A program made the position numbers and the translations under genes. From positions 16,570 to 80,569 of the forward strand of contig CAKJVC010000209.1 in NCBI GenBank assembly GCA_918026815.1: a stretch of 64,000 nucleotides of DNA. The letters are read 5' to 3'. Position 1 is the stretch's first letter; every line of letters starts with the position of its first letter. Below, piece after piece: positions 46,400-58,014 of this stretch. Below the pieces are notes generated by a model. The model was not told where the DNA came from. It saw only the letters and a program-made list of their open reading frames with translations, and made no database searches. Source of the stretch: Chalara sp. BL73. Taxonomy: Eukaryota > Ascomycota > Leotiomycetes > Helotiales.

Positions 46400-46943
46400 A
46401 GCCAACTTTTTTTTTTTTTCTAAAGTATCGAGCTTATTTAAAAATGCAAAGCTACGACGCAACTTTTTTTTTTTACAAACACGAAAAAACTTTTTCTGTG
46501 TACGGATTCGTTTAATTCGTGCGGAAATCTTCGCAGCGGTTTCGGCGAGTGCTTCGGCTTTTTTTTCGGCTTTAGTTTCGTTTTTTTTTAACTTTTCTTT
46601 TGCTTTGTTTAAAAACTTTCAGTTTTTAAAAGCAAGATTACTAGTATTACAACTAGAAAAACTACGACGTACACACTTAGCACAACGAGTTGACTTTTTT
46701 GTTTTTATGCATTTTATAGAATGTCGATTTCGAGCATGTTTTTTTTCGCAAGCAGTACACGGAATTATTTTTTCGCTAGTCAGAATTATTCGTTTTTTTA
46801 AATTTTTTTTTTTAATGTTTTTTCGTAATACTTCGGACTTAAAGCAATCGGCTGTACGCTTAGTTGTTATAATAATAAAAAAAAGCGGCTATGCGGTTTT
46901 TCACGATATTTCTTTAGCATACTTAAGCATATGGACACGCTAG
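46400..46943 (-). pseudogene. Antisense Cys-rich frame in Gypsy-2, degraded copy
   Basis: The minus strand has HARNRHSIKCIK, then STRCAKCVRRSFSSC and the Glu/Ala-rich coiled coil, homologous to 29061-29552, but with one Cys lost (CVRC to CVRR), Gly to Ser and stops gained. The plus-strand frame at 46605-46943 is its complement and appears in both copies only for that reason. Confidence 0.6.
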
Positions 46944-46959
46944 TTTAAAAAAGGGATAG

Positions 46960-47311
46960 TGTTACGCGTATCGCTAACAAGCTTGTGCTTTAAAAGCTTG
47001 AAGCTCAGTAAGCTTGGCTTACACAAAAAACTTCTAAAGTAAAAATCACGTAATAGATTATAAATCATGCTATAATCCACGATTTATGGATTATGCGCTA
47101 AGCAATGATCCAACCCACGAAGAATTTATATAAGTAGATAGTTTTTCTTTAAAAATAAAAGCTTCGTGCTCAACTTAATATAGTATCTTAACACTATACT
47201 GTTATCGGGATTTTACTCCTTATATGTGATATACCTACTTTTTCCCAGACCAACAACCATCGGACCAAGATCTTCTATCTATATCAGTTGTAGGCTGATA
47301 GGACCGTAACA
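46960..47311 (+). repeat. Gypsy-2 3' LTR
   Basis: 352 bp, TGTTACGCG..CCGTAACA. RIP has removed the CACGTG (now CACGTAAT, about 47047). Confidence 0.95.
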
Positions 47312-47316
47312 CTACA

Positions 47317-47630
47317 GTAAATTACTGGTAACGCGCGCTTCGCACGCCGGGCCCTGAAACCTCTGGTGCCAGCGCGTCTTTTTAGCAGTTGCACGTCATA
47401 TCGCAGGAAAGCATTCAACGGGAACCTGTTGGGCAATGCTTAAACACAGTTTCAAAACAACAGAAAGCAGTTGCATTAGTTATATCGACGATAAGCAAAC
47501 GTGCGGCGCTGGCCGATTCTTTACGAGTACAAAGGTCGCGTGTTAAAAAGTCTGGTCGAGTGCAGAAACACACTTGCACTTTTTCGTTATAATTTTATCG
47601 AGTTTACTTTATTAGTTTCAAAAAGAACAA
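47317..47630 (+). other. Normal-composition stretch with a short open frame
   Basis: Higher-GC sequence; the frame 47389-47589 (67 codons, Ser/Lys/Gln-rich) is unrecognised. It may be the 5' part of the gene remnant that follows. Confidence 0.3.
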
Positions 47631-47634
47631 AAAA

Positions 47635-48540
47635 GTGTATGCCGATAATTTTAACGAAAATTTTTCGAACTTGAAAAACCAAACGAAAAACGATATCGGG
47701 CAGTTTAAAAAAAACTGCAAATACAGCGGCGAAAACTTCGAATGCGACTGTTATTTTAAAAACGATAATATAAACGATAACAGCGAGTCCGAAAAATCGT
47801 ACAACAAGTTTAATGCCGATTATTACTACGAGCTAAAAAAAGACCGCGAAAAAAAAAGCAAAAAAAAACTGTAAAAACAAAAGCAGCGAAAACGAAAACG
47901 AAACATTAAAATAGCTAAAAAAAAAAGAAAGTTCGCACAATATACAAATCTTTTAAAAAAACTAAAAAAAAGCGTAAATTTATAGCCGTTGAATTATTTG
48001 CGAGTCAAATGTTCAGGTTATTTTGCAGCAATTACGTCGACTACTTTTATTCCGATTTTTATGCGACAAAAAAAGTTGACTTTTATCGCTTTAACAATAT
48101 AGATAGCAGTATAAACAACGACACTAATAATTTCTGCTTAAACAAACAGAACTTTAACAGCGAAACTAAAATGTTGTATAACGACGTGTATTTTAATACA
48201 AATGCGACTTGCGAGTTTAAGCCGTTTCGCTTTTCGAAACACGCAAACTAAAAAACTCTTAAATTAAAAAATTGCGATAACAAGTATAAGCTGTCGTTCA
48301 AGTTTATCGGTAACGGTTGTTTAAAGCTAAAAGTTTTTCGAGAAATAATGTTTATGCAGCTGTACAGTGCAAGCGCTTTAGCGTTTCCGCTCGCTGTTCC
48401 AGAAATGTTCGAGTTCGTCGGTATTTAGCACAATCGAAAAAAAAAAAAAGCAAAACGTTAAAAACGAATAAAAGCACGCCGCTCGCTGTCTTTACGTAAA
48501 AGCTAGTTTAAAATGAACTATTTTATAAAATAGTAGTATT
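47635..48540 (+). pseudogene. RIPped remnant of an unidentified fungal protein gene
   Basis: Several frames that are probably one protein: 47635-47871 is Asn/Lys/Asp-rich, with YYYELKKDREKKSKKK; 48009-48248 reads LFCSNYVDYFYSDFYATKKV and CEFKPFRFSKHA; then LSFKFIGNGCLKLKVFREI and VPEMFEFVGI to about 48430. Near 48510 a stretch with F-x-M-N-Y follows converted Trp codons. The order and the conserved look recall a lineage-specific multicopy fungal protein I cannot name. I see no catalytic motif. Confidence 0.5.
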
Positions 48541-49900
48541 AGTTATAGTTTTTCTGATATTAATTCGTTGGCAAAAGTTCGAAATTTTATTTATAATAGT
48601 GTTTTGCTTACTATTAAGCTTTTTTGCGCAATTTTATTGTATTATTATAAACTTGTAATAAGCAAAAATTGAAAAGTCTTAAGTCGGACTAACGCTTACT
48701 TTATATTCGCTACTCGGCAGAGTTTCCGAAATTTACAGCAAAGCTAAAATTAATAAAAACGATAGTGTATAGCTTATTATTTTGTAATACTTATATATAT
48801 ACTTAACGATTCGTATACATAATTACGTATAATTACGTGTTTATTTTTGCTGCGTTTAAAACTTGTTTAATATACTAATTTTTAAAAGCTTTTTGTAACG
48901 TTATATTATAATTTTTTTAAGCAACTATTACAGTAAGTTACTATTCTTGTTTGTAAACTATTTTATTAATAAGCTGTGTAGTCGATTATTAAATCATTAA
49001 ATTCAAGTTTTAGTTGAGTTAGTAAAGCCAAGCAGCTCGTCCAGGCTTTAAAAGTGCTTCCAGAAAGTGAAACACGCAGAATCCTTTAAATAAGCTTATT
49101 TTCTACGTTTTTAAAGCTAACTATTCTTCGCGGGTCCTTACTTTGCAGACTTGTTTCTTTTTTGCTTTACATTATTACAGTTAACGAACAATTTCAATTT
49201 TGATAGTTATACGATTTTTTAGCTAGTTTTTACTTTTCGAGCTATTGCACTTTTTACTTTAAAAACTGTAAAGCTTTTAATTTCTAGAAAAAAAGACTAG
49301 TTATTTTTGCGCGTTAAAAAAACTTAAACAAGTTTACATAATAACTAAAAACGCGTTTACAGCGTATTATTTTACGACAGATTGTTTTGTTACTGAATTA
49401 ATTGAATACGTTTTACAGTAGCATTGCTTTTAAAAATAAGCAAGCGGTTTAAACGACGTAAATACAAACAACAGCAGAAATTATTTTAATTTTTTCGCAG
49501 TGTAATTTGAAATAAATATAGCTTTCCGTTAAATAACTTGCAGCAATAAGTAAATTTAAACTTAGTAACTATTTTTAATTAGTAGTTCGTAGTATTTAGC
49601 GAATTTAAACAAGATTACTAACAGCAGTAGCTGAGTTTTATTTTTTTGCTAAACAATTTTTACTTTACTAGTATGCTAACGATTTAAAACCGAGAATTAA
49701 AATCTTAAGCAATTTAGCAGAGCTAAGTTAAGCCGAGCAAAAATCATTATAGTCGTTGATGACTAAATAACTTTTAAAAGCTATAAAAAGCTGAAATGCT
49801 TTTTAAATTACTAGTACTTACCAGATCCGAACGATGACCGTAAAATCTAGTAAATTTTTTATTTATTTAAAAACGCCGCTGTGATCTAACCGAATTTGGT
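48541..49900. other. AT-rich RIPped tract
   Basis: Stop-dense on both strands. I could not assign any frame. TAs and A/T runs dominate up to about 49870, where composition returns to normal. Confidence 0.5.
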
Positions 49901-49910
49901 GTATGGTAAA

Positions 49911-49976
49911 ATGGCTTTCCACAAAATAACAGTATTAGGGGATACTGCTGTTGGGAAAACCGCTTCGATCATTCAC
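49911..49976 (+). pseudogene. First exon of a Ras-like small GTPase, orphan fragment
   Basis: ATG 49911 reads MAFHKITVLGDTAVGKTASI then IH and a perfect donor GTGAGT at 49977. GDTAVGKT is the P-loop (G-x4-GKT) at the right distance from the N-terminus for Ras/Rab proteins. Downstream to 50360 no switch I, DTAG or NKxD motif is found in any frame, so only the first exon is here. Confidence 0.65.
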
Positions 49977-50360
49977 GTGAGTGCTGGCCTACGGCCAGCA
50001 TGAAGCCTTCGTACACAGGATTTAGGGCATTAACTTCTCTAGACCTTCCAAAAGACCTAAAAAAATCTAGGCGTTCAGAAAGCTGACAGGGGGTTACAAT
50101 GAGAGAACCAAATCTTACGTGAGCAGAAGATGGTAGGTTATGTGTTTACAAGTTAAATAAATATATGTAAAAGAAACTACTCTTCGGACAGGAGAATTTT
50201 ATTCACTAGCTAGTTCGTAATATTGTTATAGAGAGATATACTTAGACAATCTCTGTTGAATCAACCCCTTCTTTTCCGTAGAGTAACAGGGTCCTTTTTT
50301 GGAAACTAGCCTTTCTACGTTTTGAAGATCAAGCTTTCTAACACATTCGTCGCTATTGTG
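49977..50360. other. Unassigned sequence after the GTPase exon
   Basis: Normal composition with no recognisable frame; it could be intron and decayed exons of the GTPase. Confidence 0.35.
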
Positions 50361-50362
50361 TT

Positions 50363-50405
50363 TGTCACGGGGAATGCGAGCAGCCGAGGCTCGCTTAGCA
50401 TTAAT
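50363..50405 (+). repeat. Truncated Copia-1-family LTR end
   Basis: TGTCACGGGGAATGCGAGCA and the following 20 bp are the exact complement of the last 40 bp of the Copia-1 LTR (28504-28543), so this is a second, mostly deleted insertion in the opposite orientation. Confidence 0.75.
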
Positions 50406-50531
50406 TCAACGAATTAACCTAACAAGCAAAGTTCCTCGAAATTGTATAATGTAGGAGAAACCCTATCACGTGAGCACCAAATAAACTTTTGTCAAAAGCT
50501 TGGCGTAATATTTATAAATTACAAGAGGTTT

Positions 50532-50731
50532 ACTTACTGTGGGTTCACTCTAATACGGGGCACCACCACGTCCTGACGTGAGTGCCTACTGTATTCTTGA
50601 GTGATTCGATTGATTGAGTGTTAAGTTCTAACTACGGTGAAACTACGAGTATATATAACCCGTTCCGGGTCATGTGAACGACACCCTTCGTTCAAGTGCT
50701 TGATCACATGACCTCTCTAGTTAATTGTACT
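50532..50731 (+). repeat. Dispersed repeat A (LTR-like), copy 2
   Basis: Matches 7680-7800 over about 120 bp and again at 50704-50731 with 7992-8028. The middle (CCCGTTCCGGGTCATGTGAACG) is replaced in copy 1 by the repeat B segment. Confidence 0.7.
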
Positions 50732-51005
50732 TGTCAGGAATCGGCTTACGTAAGTAGGCCGAGGAGCTAGAGCATGTCTTCCCCTCATTTACTGCTCAGC
50801 GTTGTAGAGAATATCATCATCACTAAACGCTCCAACAAGCCTGTAATACCATCACCGTGATACCTTCGCAGATCCTCTAATTGATTCCCTGTGCAATAGA
50901 CCCTATTTCTGACAGTACTAACACTTACTGTGCAGTAGTCAGAACTCAGCCAGCAATCAAGTCAGCCGGCAATCAAATTAGTGAGAATCGGTAGTTGTGT
51001 GGAGG

Positions 51006-52351
51006 ATGGAGAACATGGAGGCTGTGACGCGTCAGTCGAGCCGGGAACGCGTCCAGACGTCAAAGGCATTAGAATGGAGCAAGAGAAGATCTAGAGCGGT
51101 AGCAAGCGATACAGAGGACACGATTGAAGTAATTGAGGAAGCTCCCATGCCATTGCAAACAAGACGAACGGGGATCGGCGCGCATCCCAAGGAGCAAAGT
51201 GTGGCGACGAAGGTTAAGGCGCTCGCCGCGAAGGCAGGAGAACGTCCTGCAACAGCGGCAGCGACCCCGAACCAGCCGGTACACGAAAAAGCGAACGCAA
51301 GCGCAAATATGCAGATCAAAGTGCTTACTGACTTGGTCAAGTCGCTGTTGAAAGCAATGGAGGAACAGAAGAAGGAGCACGTGACCCAGATCGAAACTAT
51401 AACGCGGACTTTTACGAAGCAGATAGAAACACTTAAGGCAGAGCTTAAGGCAGAGGTTACAGATATGATGGAAAAGATTCAGACCCAGCTGTCCAATGCC
51501 CAAGCACCGTCAAGCCCATCCCCATCGTATGCAGAGGTCGCCCGAACGCCACCAGACAGTTCACCCAGCAATGTACGAACCCTCTCCCTGCGCACCACGC
51601 CGTCAACAATGACCGATACGCTGTACTGCACAGTTGGCATGTCCAGAGTTGGGGAGGGAGAGAGAAGCAAGGCCCAACCTGGAGCAGTTCGGAAGGCGAT
51701 TGAGGAGGAGATCCGCACCGGGGAAGGACAAGCAAATTGGCGCTGCGCTGCGGTGATCAAAGACGCTAGGAACACGGAACGCATCAAGATTGTATGCAGA
51801 GACGAAGCTGGCTCCAACGGGTCAAGGAAGCGGCCCAGAAAACCGCGGCCGAGGGAGTTCGAGTACTGCGAGACCAATTGTACCCGGTCAAAGTGGACAA
51901 TGTCAATCGAACAACTATTCTCGATCAGGAGGGAAAGGTTTTACCAGGCGCCGCCGAAGTCCTTGGGGAGGAAAACGGGGTCCACATAGCCAAGATCGGG
52001 TAGCTCAGTAAGAAAGACGGGGGGAAAGCCTATGGTTCAATGGTTGTTTACGTCACAAAAGGCAGCGAAGCCGCACGACTGTTACAAGACCAATATTTCC
52101 ATGTTGCAGGAGAGTCGGCCTACACTAGGGTCTTCGAGCCGCGATATGGTCCACAGAAATGCTATCGATGCCAGGAAATCGGGCACAAGGCGTACTTATG
52201 TACGCAACCGCAAGTCTGTGCCAAGTGTGCTTAAGTAGGACACTATCACAGTGAATGTCAAGCAGTAATACCAAAGTGTGTCACATGCGGAGGGCCACAC
52301 GAATCACTCAGCGGGAACTGTGGGACACGCTACCGCTCCCGGGATGAGTAA
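51006..52351 (+). pseudogene. LINE ORF1 (gag-like, CCHC zinc knuckles), broken
   Basis: First ATG at 51006 (MENMEAVTRQSSRERVQTSK). A coiled-coil segment spans about 51310-51480. The frame leaves register near 51806 (one base missing next to CRDEA), continues in the +2 frame as LQRVKEAAQKTAAEGVRVLR, meets TAG at about 52001, continues MVVYVTKGSEAARLLQ, and reaches the knuckles CYRCQEIGHKAYLC (about 52160), CAKCA (stop) VGHYHSEC, and CVTCGGPHESLSGNC. It ends TAA 52349-52351. Two stops fit TGG/CAA changes. It would bind element RNA. Confidence 0.85.
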
Positions 52352-55300
52352 AACCTTTCAAATACTCCAATTGAATGTCCGGAAGCAGCGAGAAGTGCAA
52401 CACAGTTTAATGAGTGATAAGCAATTGAAATATTGTGGAGTGTTGGCGATATCTGAGCTATATGCGAGGGTCATCGACGGCACTTTAGTGACAGCCCTAA
52501 TGGGACACCCAAACTGGATCAAAATAGTACCTACAGTCCAACGTGTAAAAAGGTAAGCGGTTCGGAGCATGCTTTGGATTCGGAAAAATATCGAAGTAGA
52601 ACAAGTGCCAATACAATTATCGGACCTCACGGCAGCGGTATTGCGACTCCCAGACCGGTCGATACTGGCAGTGTCGGTCTACGTTGAACCGCAGATGCAA
52701 AAGCATTAAAAGTTGCGATATGCGAATTACGCTAAGTAATAAAAAAAACACGTAGCAAAATTAGCACCCGAGTAAATATAGTACTTGCCGAGAATTTCAA
52801 CCGGCACGATCAATTATAGAAAAAAAAAAACGTTTTACGAAAAAAGCAAAAAAAAGCCGATTCGATTATCGACTTTATAAGTAAGTATGCTTTTTACAGC
52901 TTGCTTTTAAAAAGCATAAAAACGTAGCAACAAAAGAATCACGAGTCAACAATTAATCTAGTATTAGCTTCCGAAGAATTAGCAACGTTAATAATAAAGT
53001 GTACAGTTTACACAACAAAGCATAAGTCCGATTACAAAACAATTTAAACAACGTTCAACGTTGCGACTTCGAAACAAGTTGTTAAAGCAAAACTGCTTTT
53101 CAAGAATGCTTCGTAAACTAATATAAAAGCTAAGATTACTACCAACTTTTATTTCGTTTTATTTAGTAGTAGTATACAGCAACAAACAAATAAATTAATA
53201 ACAACAGTGCTAAAAGCAATTTATGCATTTACTTTAAAAATTAAATTTTTACTATACGCGAAAAAATAGTAAATAACAAATTTTACACAGCTGCGGCGAG
53301 TTTATACGTACTAAAAAAACTAAACTAAAACGCAACAACGAATAAATCGTATATTTTTTGAACTAAAACAGCAAGCAAATAAAACTGCAAAAAAATACTA
53401 TAATACTGTCCGGAGACAAAAAAAAGCGCACTAAAAAAACTTTTTTGCAAATAATACAAATATTTAGCAAGCAGCAAAGTATTTAAATTTTAGTAGCAGT
53501 TTAGTATTTAACAAAATACTGCCGCTAACGAAAAAAAACGAATTTACTACAAAAAATAAAACTAACCAAGCAAAAAAACTACTGTCGGTGTTTTTTTTTT
53601 TACTGCCGGAAAAAATAAAAAATAAAAAACCACGACTACAGCGAACTGCAATATCGATGCTTTTTTTAACTATAAAAAAAGTCGAACGAAAAATGTTTGC
53701 GGCGAAAGCATAAAAAACGCTAAAAAAAGATAGGTTACTAGCTATAGTATAAAAGCAAGTATAGCTAGTAGTTAAAAACAAAATGTTTTTTTTTTTTTAA
53801 ACGTCGGTAAACGAAAAAAACTTTTTACACAATAAAGAAATGTTAAAATTATACCGTTAAAAAAGCTAAATAAAAGTAATTATACAGTTGCAGAATTATA
53901 AAAGCCGATTTCGCTGCTTTTTACACTAAGCAAAGTTTTAAAATCGGTAATTGCGAAAAGAATATCGCACGCAATAAAAACTTTTAGTTTGCTTTTTACG
54001 AATTATTTCGAGGCTAAAAAAAAGCGGTTTATTAAATAAGCACTTTTGCTGCTGCAAAAACACATTTATAATGCATAAAAATCAAAAAAAGTTTTTAGCT
54101 TAATTAGTTTCGACGTGAAAAGCGCATACAATAAAGTGTACAAAAACAAACTGTTGCAGAAATTTGCAGCGAAAAGCATTTTACCGGCTTTAGTACAGTA
54201 AATTAATGCTTTTTGCTTAAAACGCACTGCAACTATACTAGTTAATAGCTACATTTTTTAATAGCAGTTACTGCTACAAGCAAGCTTATCGCAAAAGTTA
54301 TTATTGTCGCTAATTTTGTTTTTTTTCTTTAATGCCGACTTAGTTTAATACAAACCGAATGCAAATAAAAAATTAAAACATTTGTAAATAATTATAACGC
54401 GTAAGTTACAAAGTTATTAACGGATGTAAACCGAAAAAGAATTCAAGCTATTATCGACAAAACAATAAACTAAGAAAAGCGGAGCGAAGCTACGTTTAAA
54501 AACAAAAAAACAGCAATTGTTCGTTTTACTAAACAGTATAACCGAATTAGTACTAGACCGTTTATTATTAAAAGTAAAACAATCGCACTAAAAAAAGCGA
54601 CCAAGATTTTAAAAGTCGTTATAAACTTAAAGCTCCGGTATATACAGCACATCGAAAAAGCAACAACTAAAAGCTTTTTTGCCGCAATAGCATTAAAACA
54701 ACTGCGGCTAGTTTTTTTTTTAACTGCAAAACAGTTGTTTGAAACGACGGTAGCATTAGTCGTAAACTACGCTTTAAATGTATAAATATATGCTTACAAA
54801 CACAAAAATATAACTTTAATAAATCGAATACAAAAAATCGAAACACAAGCTATTATAAAAGCTTTTCGAACCGTTGTTACTGCAGTTGCAAAAGCCGAAG
54901 CTAGTATATGTACAATAAACGAACAGTTTGCAACGAAAGTTACAAAATTGTAAATTAATATTCGCATGTTTTTCGAAACGAATTCGATATTAAAACTAAA
55001 TACTAAAGCATTTTAAAAATTTGCGTTACTATTGCAAAAAATAGTTTGTGCGCATTAAAACATGCTAACAAATAAAATAGAAGTTATTCAGCTTTATATA
55101 ATCGCTTTGTGGAAAAAACGGCTTTTCGCTACAATCGACTTCGGAGCGAAAAAAACTATTAATATTGCGAATACTATTTGTAACATTCGAATTGCGACAA
55201 GCTCGTTCGCAAAAAAAAGAATAGTAAAAATAAAAAAAGCTATTTACAATACTTTCGGCATTGTAACAAATAAAAAACCGACTATATACTTAGTTACGCT

Positions 55301-56100
55301 AAAAGCAAAAACAAAACAAAACTTGTATACGGCTAAACTCGCTGCGATCGTAATAGCAATTAATCGCTTACTGCTACATTTAGTAAAAAAACAAATTACG
55401 ATTATTTTAAACAATTAAAAAGTTTTGCTAGCAACAAACTAACTAAAACATTAATTAAAACAAACTAGTATTAAAAAAATTTACGAAATAGCGTTTGCGC
55501 TAAAAAAAAAAGCAATTCTATTTCGATAATATAAATTTCGTTTTAAAAAAGCTTCGAGCTCAGCAAAAAAGCAAAAAAAGCCGCACAACAAACTACTGAG
55601 CTAAACCGAATACTGCAAAAGCAATGTTACTAAACTAAATTTACAACTATTAACAAAAAAAAGCAAAAAAAGCAATAAAAACACTATTAAACGAAATAAA
55701 AAAATATTTTAAAAAAATAAATACTGCACTGCTAAAAAAACATACTTGTATTTTATACAACGGTTTTAAGCGGAAAAAAGCAAGCGTTTTAGCACAGTTC
55801 TGTATAGAAATAGCACGACTAAACAAATATTTTTACTAGATTAAAGCAGCAAAATCTAACTAATATATTTGCGAATAAGCAACAAAAGCTGTTAAACATT
55901 TTTTTTTTCGATGTACGAAATAAAACGCACATCGAACGTAAATACTAGCACTAACAAACACAAAAAAAAACAACTTTTCTTTTTATTTTGAAAAAAAAAG
56001 CTTTATTTAATTTAAAAACATAAACACTAAATATAAACGCAGTTCGAACAACGATCAAATTCGCTATTGCTACAAAACGTTTAAACATAGAAATAAAACA
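52344..56100 (+). pseudogene. LINE ORF2 (endonuclease, reverse transcriptase, RNase H), RIPped
   Basis: ATG 52344 overlaps the ORF1 stop by 8 nt (ATGAGTAA). The endonuclease domain opens MSKTFQILQLNVRKQREVQH. It includes VSVYVEPQ before a 1-nt loss at about 52696, then LAENFNRHDQL and NHESTINLVLASEELAT in the RIPped part. RT is seen at about 54100 (LISFDVKSAYNKVYKNKLLQ) with LILFFFFNADLV and a catalytic FVNNY (about 54380, Asp replaced by Asn). RNase H lies at about 55062-55418 (YTAKLAAIVIAINRLL). Element-specific nicking and target-primed reverse transcription would be its role; it is dead. Confidence 0.88.
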
Positions 56101-56270
56101 AACAGTCAACACGTTACAACAGTAAATTTTATTTTATTTTTTTACTTCGACTAACTTTTAGCACTTTCGTGTTTTTAGCAAGTCTCGCTTTAATCGCTAA
56201 CAATAAAATATTAAACACTTAGAAAAATTATTTTCAAACTTACTTGCTACTAACTACACGCGAAACTTGT

Positions 56271-56998
56271 TTAATTAAGGCAGTTATTGAAAGTGGAAAT
56301 TATTGAAAAAGGCATTTCTGTATAGGCTTCAGGAGGTTATGGAAACACTAAACGAAGTGGATTATGTAATATAAACCAGGCCCTTTAGGTTTACAACCGG
56401 GCGAATAAACTTCATCATCATCAACGGCGTGCAGATCCTCGGGTTAGTGTCAGACGTAGGCGACCTTATTTTTGAACTGTTGCTTTAATTTCCCATCCAT
56501 CCCGTTCCTATTGAATATCGAATTTACTGCGCGTTTTACTCACATTTTTACATTAAGAGCACTCTAAATTCTTTTTATTTCTTACAAGACAAATTAAAAA
56601 GTTAAAACTATTAAAACTTTAAAGCTATTTAATTTTCAATGAAGTTTTTTTCGCTTTTTTTGTCACAGCAGTGCTATAGGAGCCACGTGATAAGCCAGCT
56701 ACTTGGCTATAGGAAGCTTTATACAAGCTTGCGAAGCACAACTAGCGCGTGCCACGGGCGCTAGGAGCCTGCTATATACATATTTCTCGCTCCCTCGAGC
56801 TTTTTTTTTTTTTTTTAGTTTTAGATTCTTGTAATATACTATTGTTGCTTACTGTATCTGTAGATGTACAGCAAGTGCCGTCACACCCTTTATTATTGTA
56901 AAAGTTCGACCGGCAGAGTGGTAGAATCGACGTCAATAGAGCAATAAAGCAATAGATCAAATATTTATATCATAAAATGTATGTCCCTACAACATACT
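56271..56998. other. Intergenic sequence right of the LINE
   Basis: Normal to AT-rich, with a short A/T run at 56800-56818. No gene recognised. Confidence 0.45.
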
Positions 56999-57178
56999 GT
57001 CACGAAGCAGCTCGCACGTCCCGCGAGGGCTCGTTTCTAGCTCATGAGCGCTAGGGCAACGTATGCGGCATGCGTGCATTCTTACTTGTAGAACTAGAGA
57101 TCAAGCTAAGTAGGCTCTTATAGCCTAGGAGAGTGGGTCGCACGCTCATGAGCACGTGCAGACCCACCTCTCCATGAC
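56999..57178 (+). repeat. LTR-like unit TGTCACG..CATGACA
   Basis: About 180 bp with LTR-like inverted ends and two CTCATGAGC palindromes (about 57041 and 57149). Flanks (CATAC/CAACT) do not match. Probably a solo LTR. Confidence 0.45.
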
Positions 57179-57208
57179 ACAACTTTATTGCATAAGGTCG
57201 GCAGGTCA

Positions 57209-57244
57209 GGTGGAGGTCCAACTGAACTCAGTTGGACCTCCACC
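57209..57244. repeat. 36-bp perfect hairpin
   Basis: GGTGGAGGTCCAACTGA, a 2-base loop, and the exact 17-base complement. It lies in normal-composition sequence between TE debris. No T-run follows, so it is not an obvious terminator. Confidence 0.9.
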
Positions 57245-58014
57245 CCACCTAACGTCTCTATTGCATACCCCTAACTTACACCCCACAATACACCCCTGAA
57301 ACACCTCGATCCCTTAACGAGTTGTCACGTGCCTTCCATGTCAGACCGTTGACCTGCCCACTTCTTATACGCGCTCCTCAGCATTCCTCATGAGACCAAC
57401 TATCTCTAAAAAGATACATTATTGGATATGCTATATATAAAATATATGATATGTCTCTTAAAAAATGCAATATAGCGTCTTTGGTTACGTGGCTGCACTA
57501 ATGGTCTTAAATTAGATTGTTAGTATTACAACTAAGTCTTTATAATTCTATATTAACTGCTATAACTATATATTGTAGTATTAAGTACTATAAACGGCTA
57601 AAAGTAACTAAAGTTAATTATAGGATTTCTAGTAGCATTACATAGTATAGTTTTGCTTCGGCACACCGTTTACTAGCAGATATAAGAAATGCCAGTTTTT
57701 TATCGGATACTCGGGATTTAGTAACCGAAACTTTGCTTTTCTAGTTCAGCATACGTTATTAATCCTAGACAACTAACCATATAAGCTATATTAAGCGAAA
57801 ACATATTAATATATTTTTTAGTCAAATAAAAGTGCAGCTATTCTAACTAAAAAAACTTCAAACAAATACTCTGCTAAAAATCAATTATTACTTTGCGCAA
57901 TATAAGTTTTTTTTATGTTTTTGTTCATTATTATTCAAGTGTCGCAATCTCGGCATTTATAGCTACTACCCACTACTTTTATTATATTGTTTTTTATTAT
58001 TCGGCATGTTTTTA
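57245..58014. other. Transition into the right AT-rich block
   Basis: Normal composition to about 57480, then AT-rich. No coding frame recognised; it may hold the P450 promoter. Confidence 0.4.

Larger units (their letters stand above)
26853..47311 (+). mobile_element. Gypsy-2: outer chromoviral Ty3/gypsy element, interrupted
   Basis: LTRs at 26853-27178 and 46960-47311 are both on the plus strand (TGTTACG..CGTAACA), with target sites CTACG (26848-26852) and CTACA (47312-47316), a match apart from one G-to-A change. The element's own sequence is 26853-28350 plus 42042-47311; the rest is later insertions. It is the most RIPped copy of its family. Order: LTR, gag, protease, RT, RNase H, integrase, chromodomain, antisense frame, LTR. 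Confidence 0.93.
50740..56270 (+). mobile_element. Tad-type LINE retrotransposon, 3' part RIPped
   Basis: Non-LTR element with a gag-like ORF1 bearing three CCHC knuckles and an ORF2 with endonuclease, RT and RNase H. The exact ends are not fixed; the 5' UTR probably begins between 50740 and 50950. No LTRs. Up to about 52690 base composition is normal with few lesions; beyond it every domain is stop-ridden and AT-rich. Confidence 0.88.
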
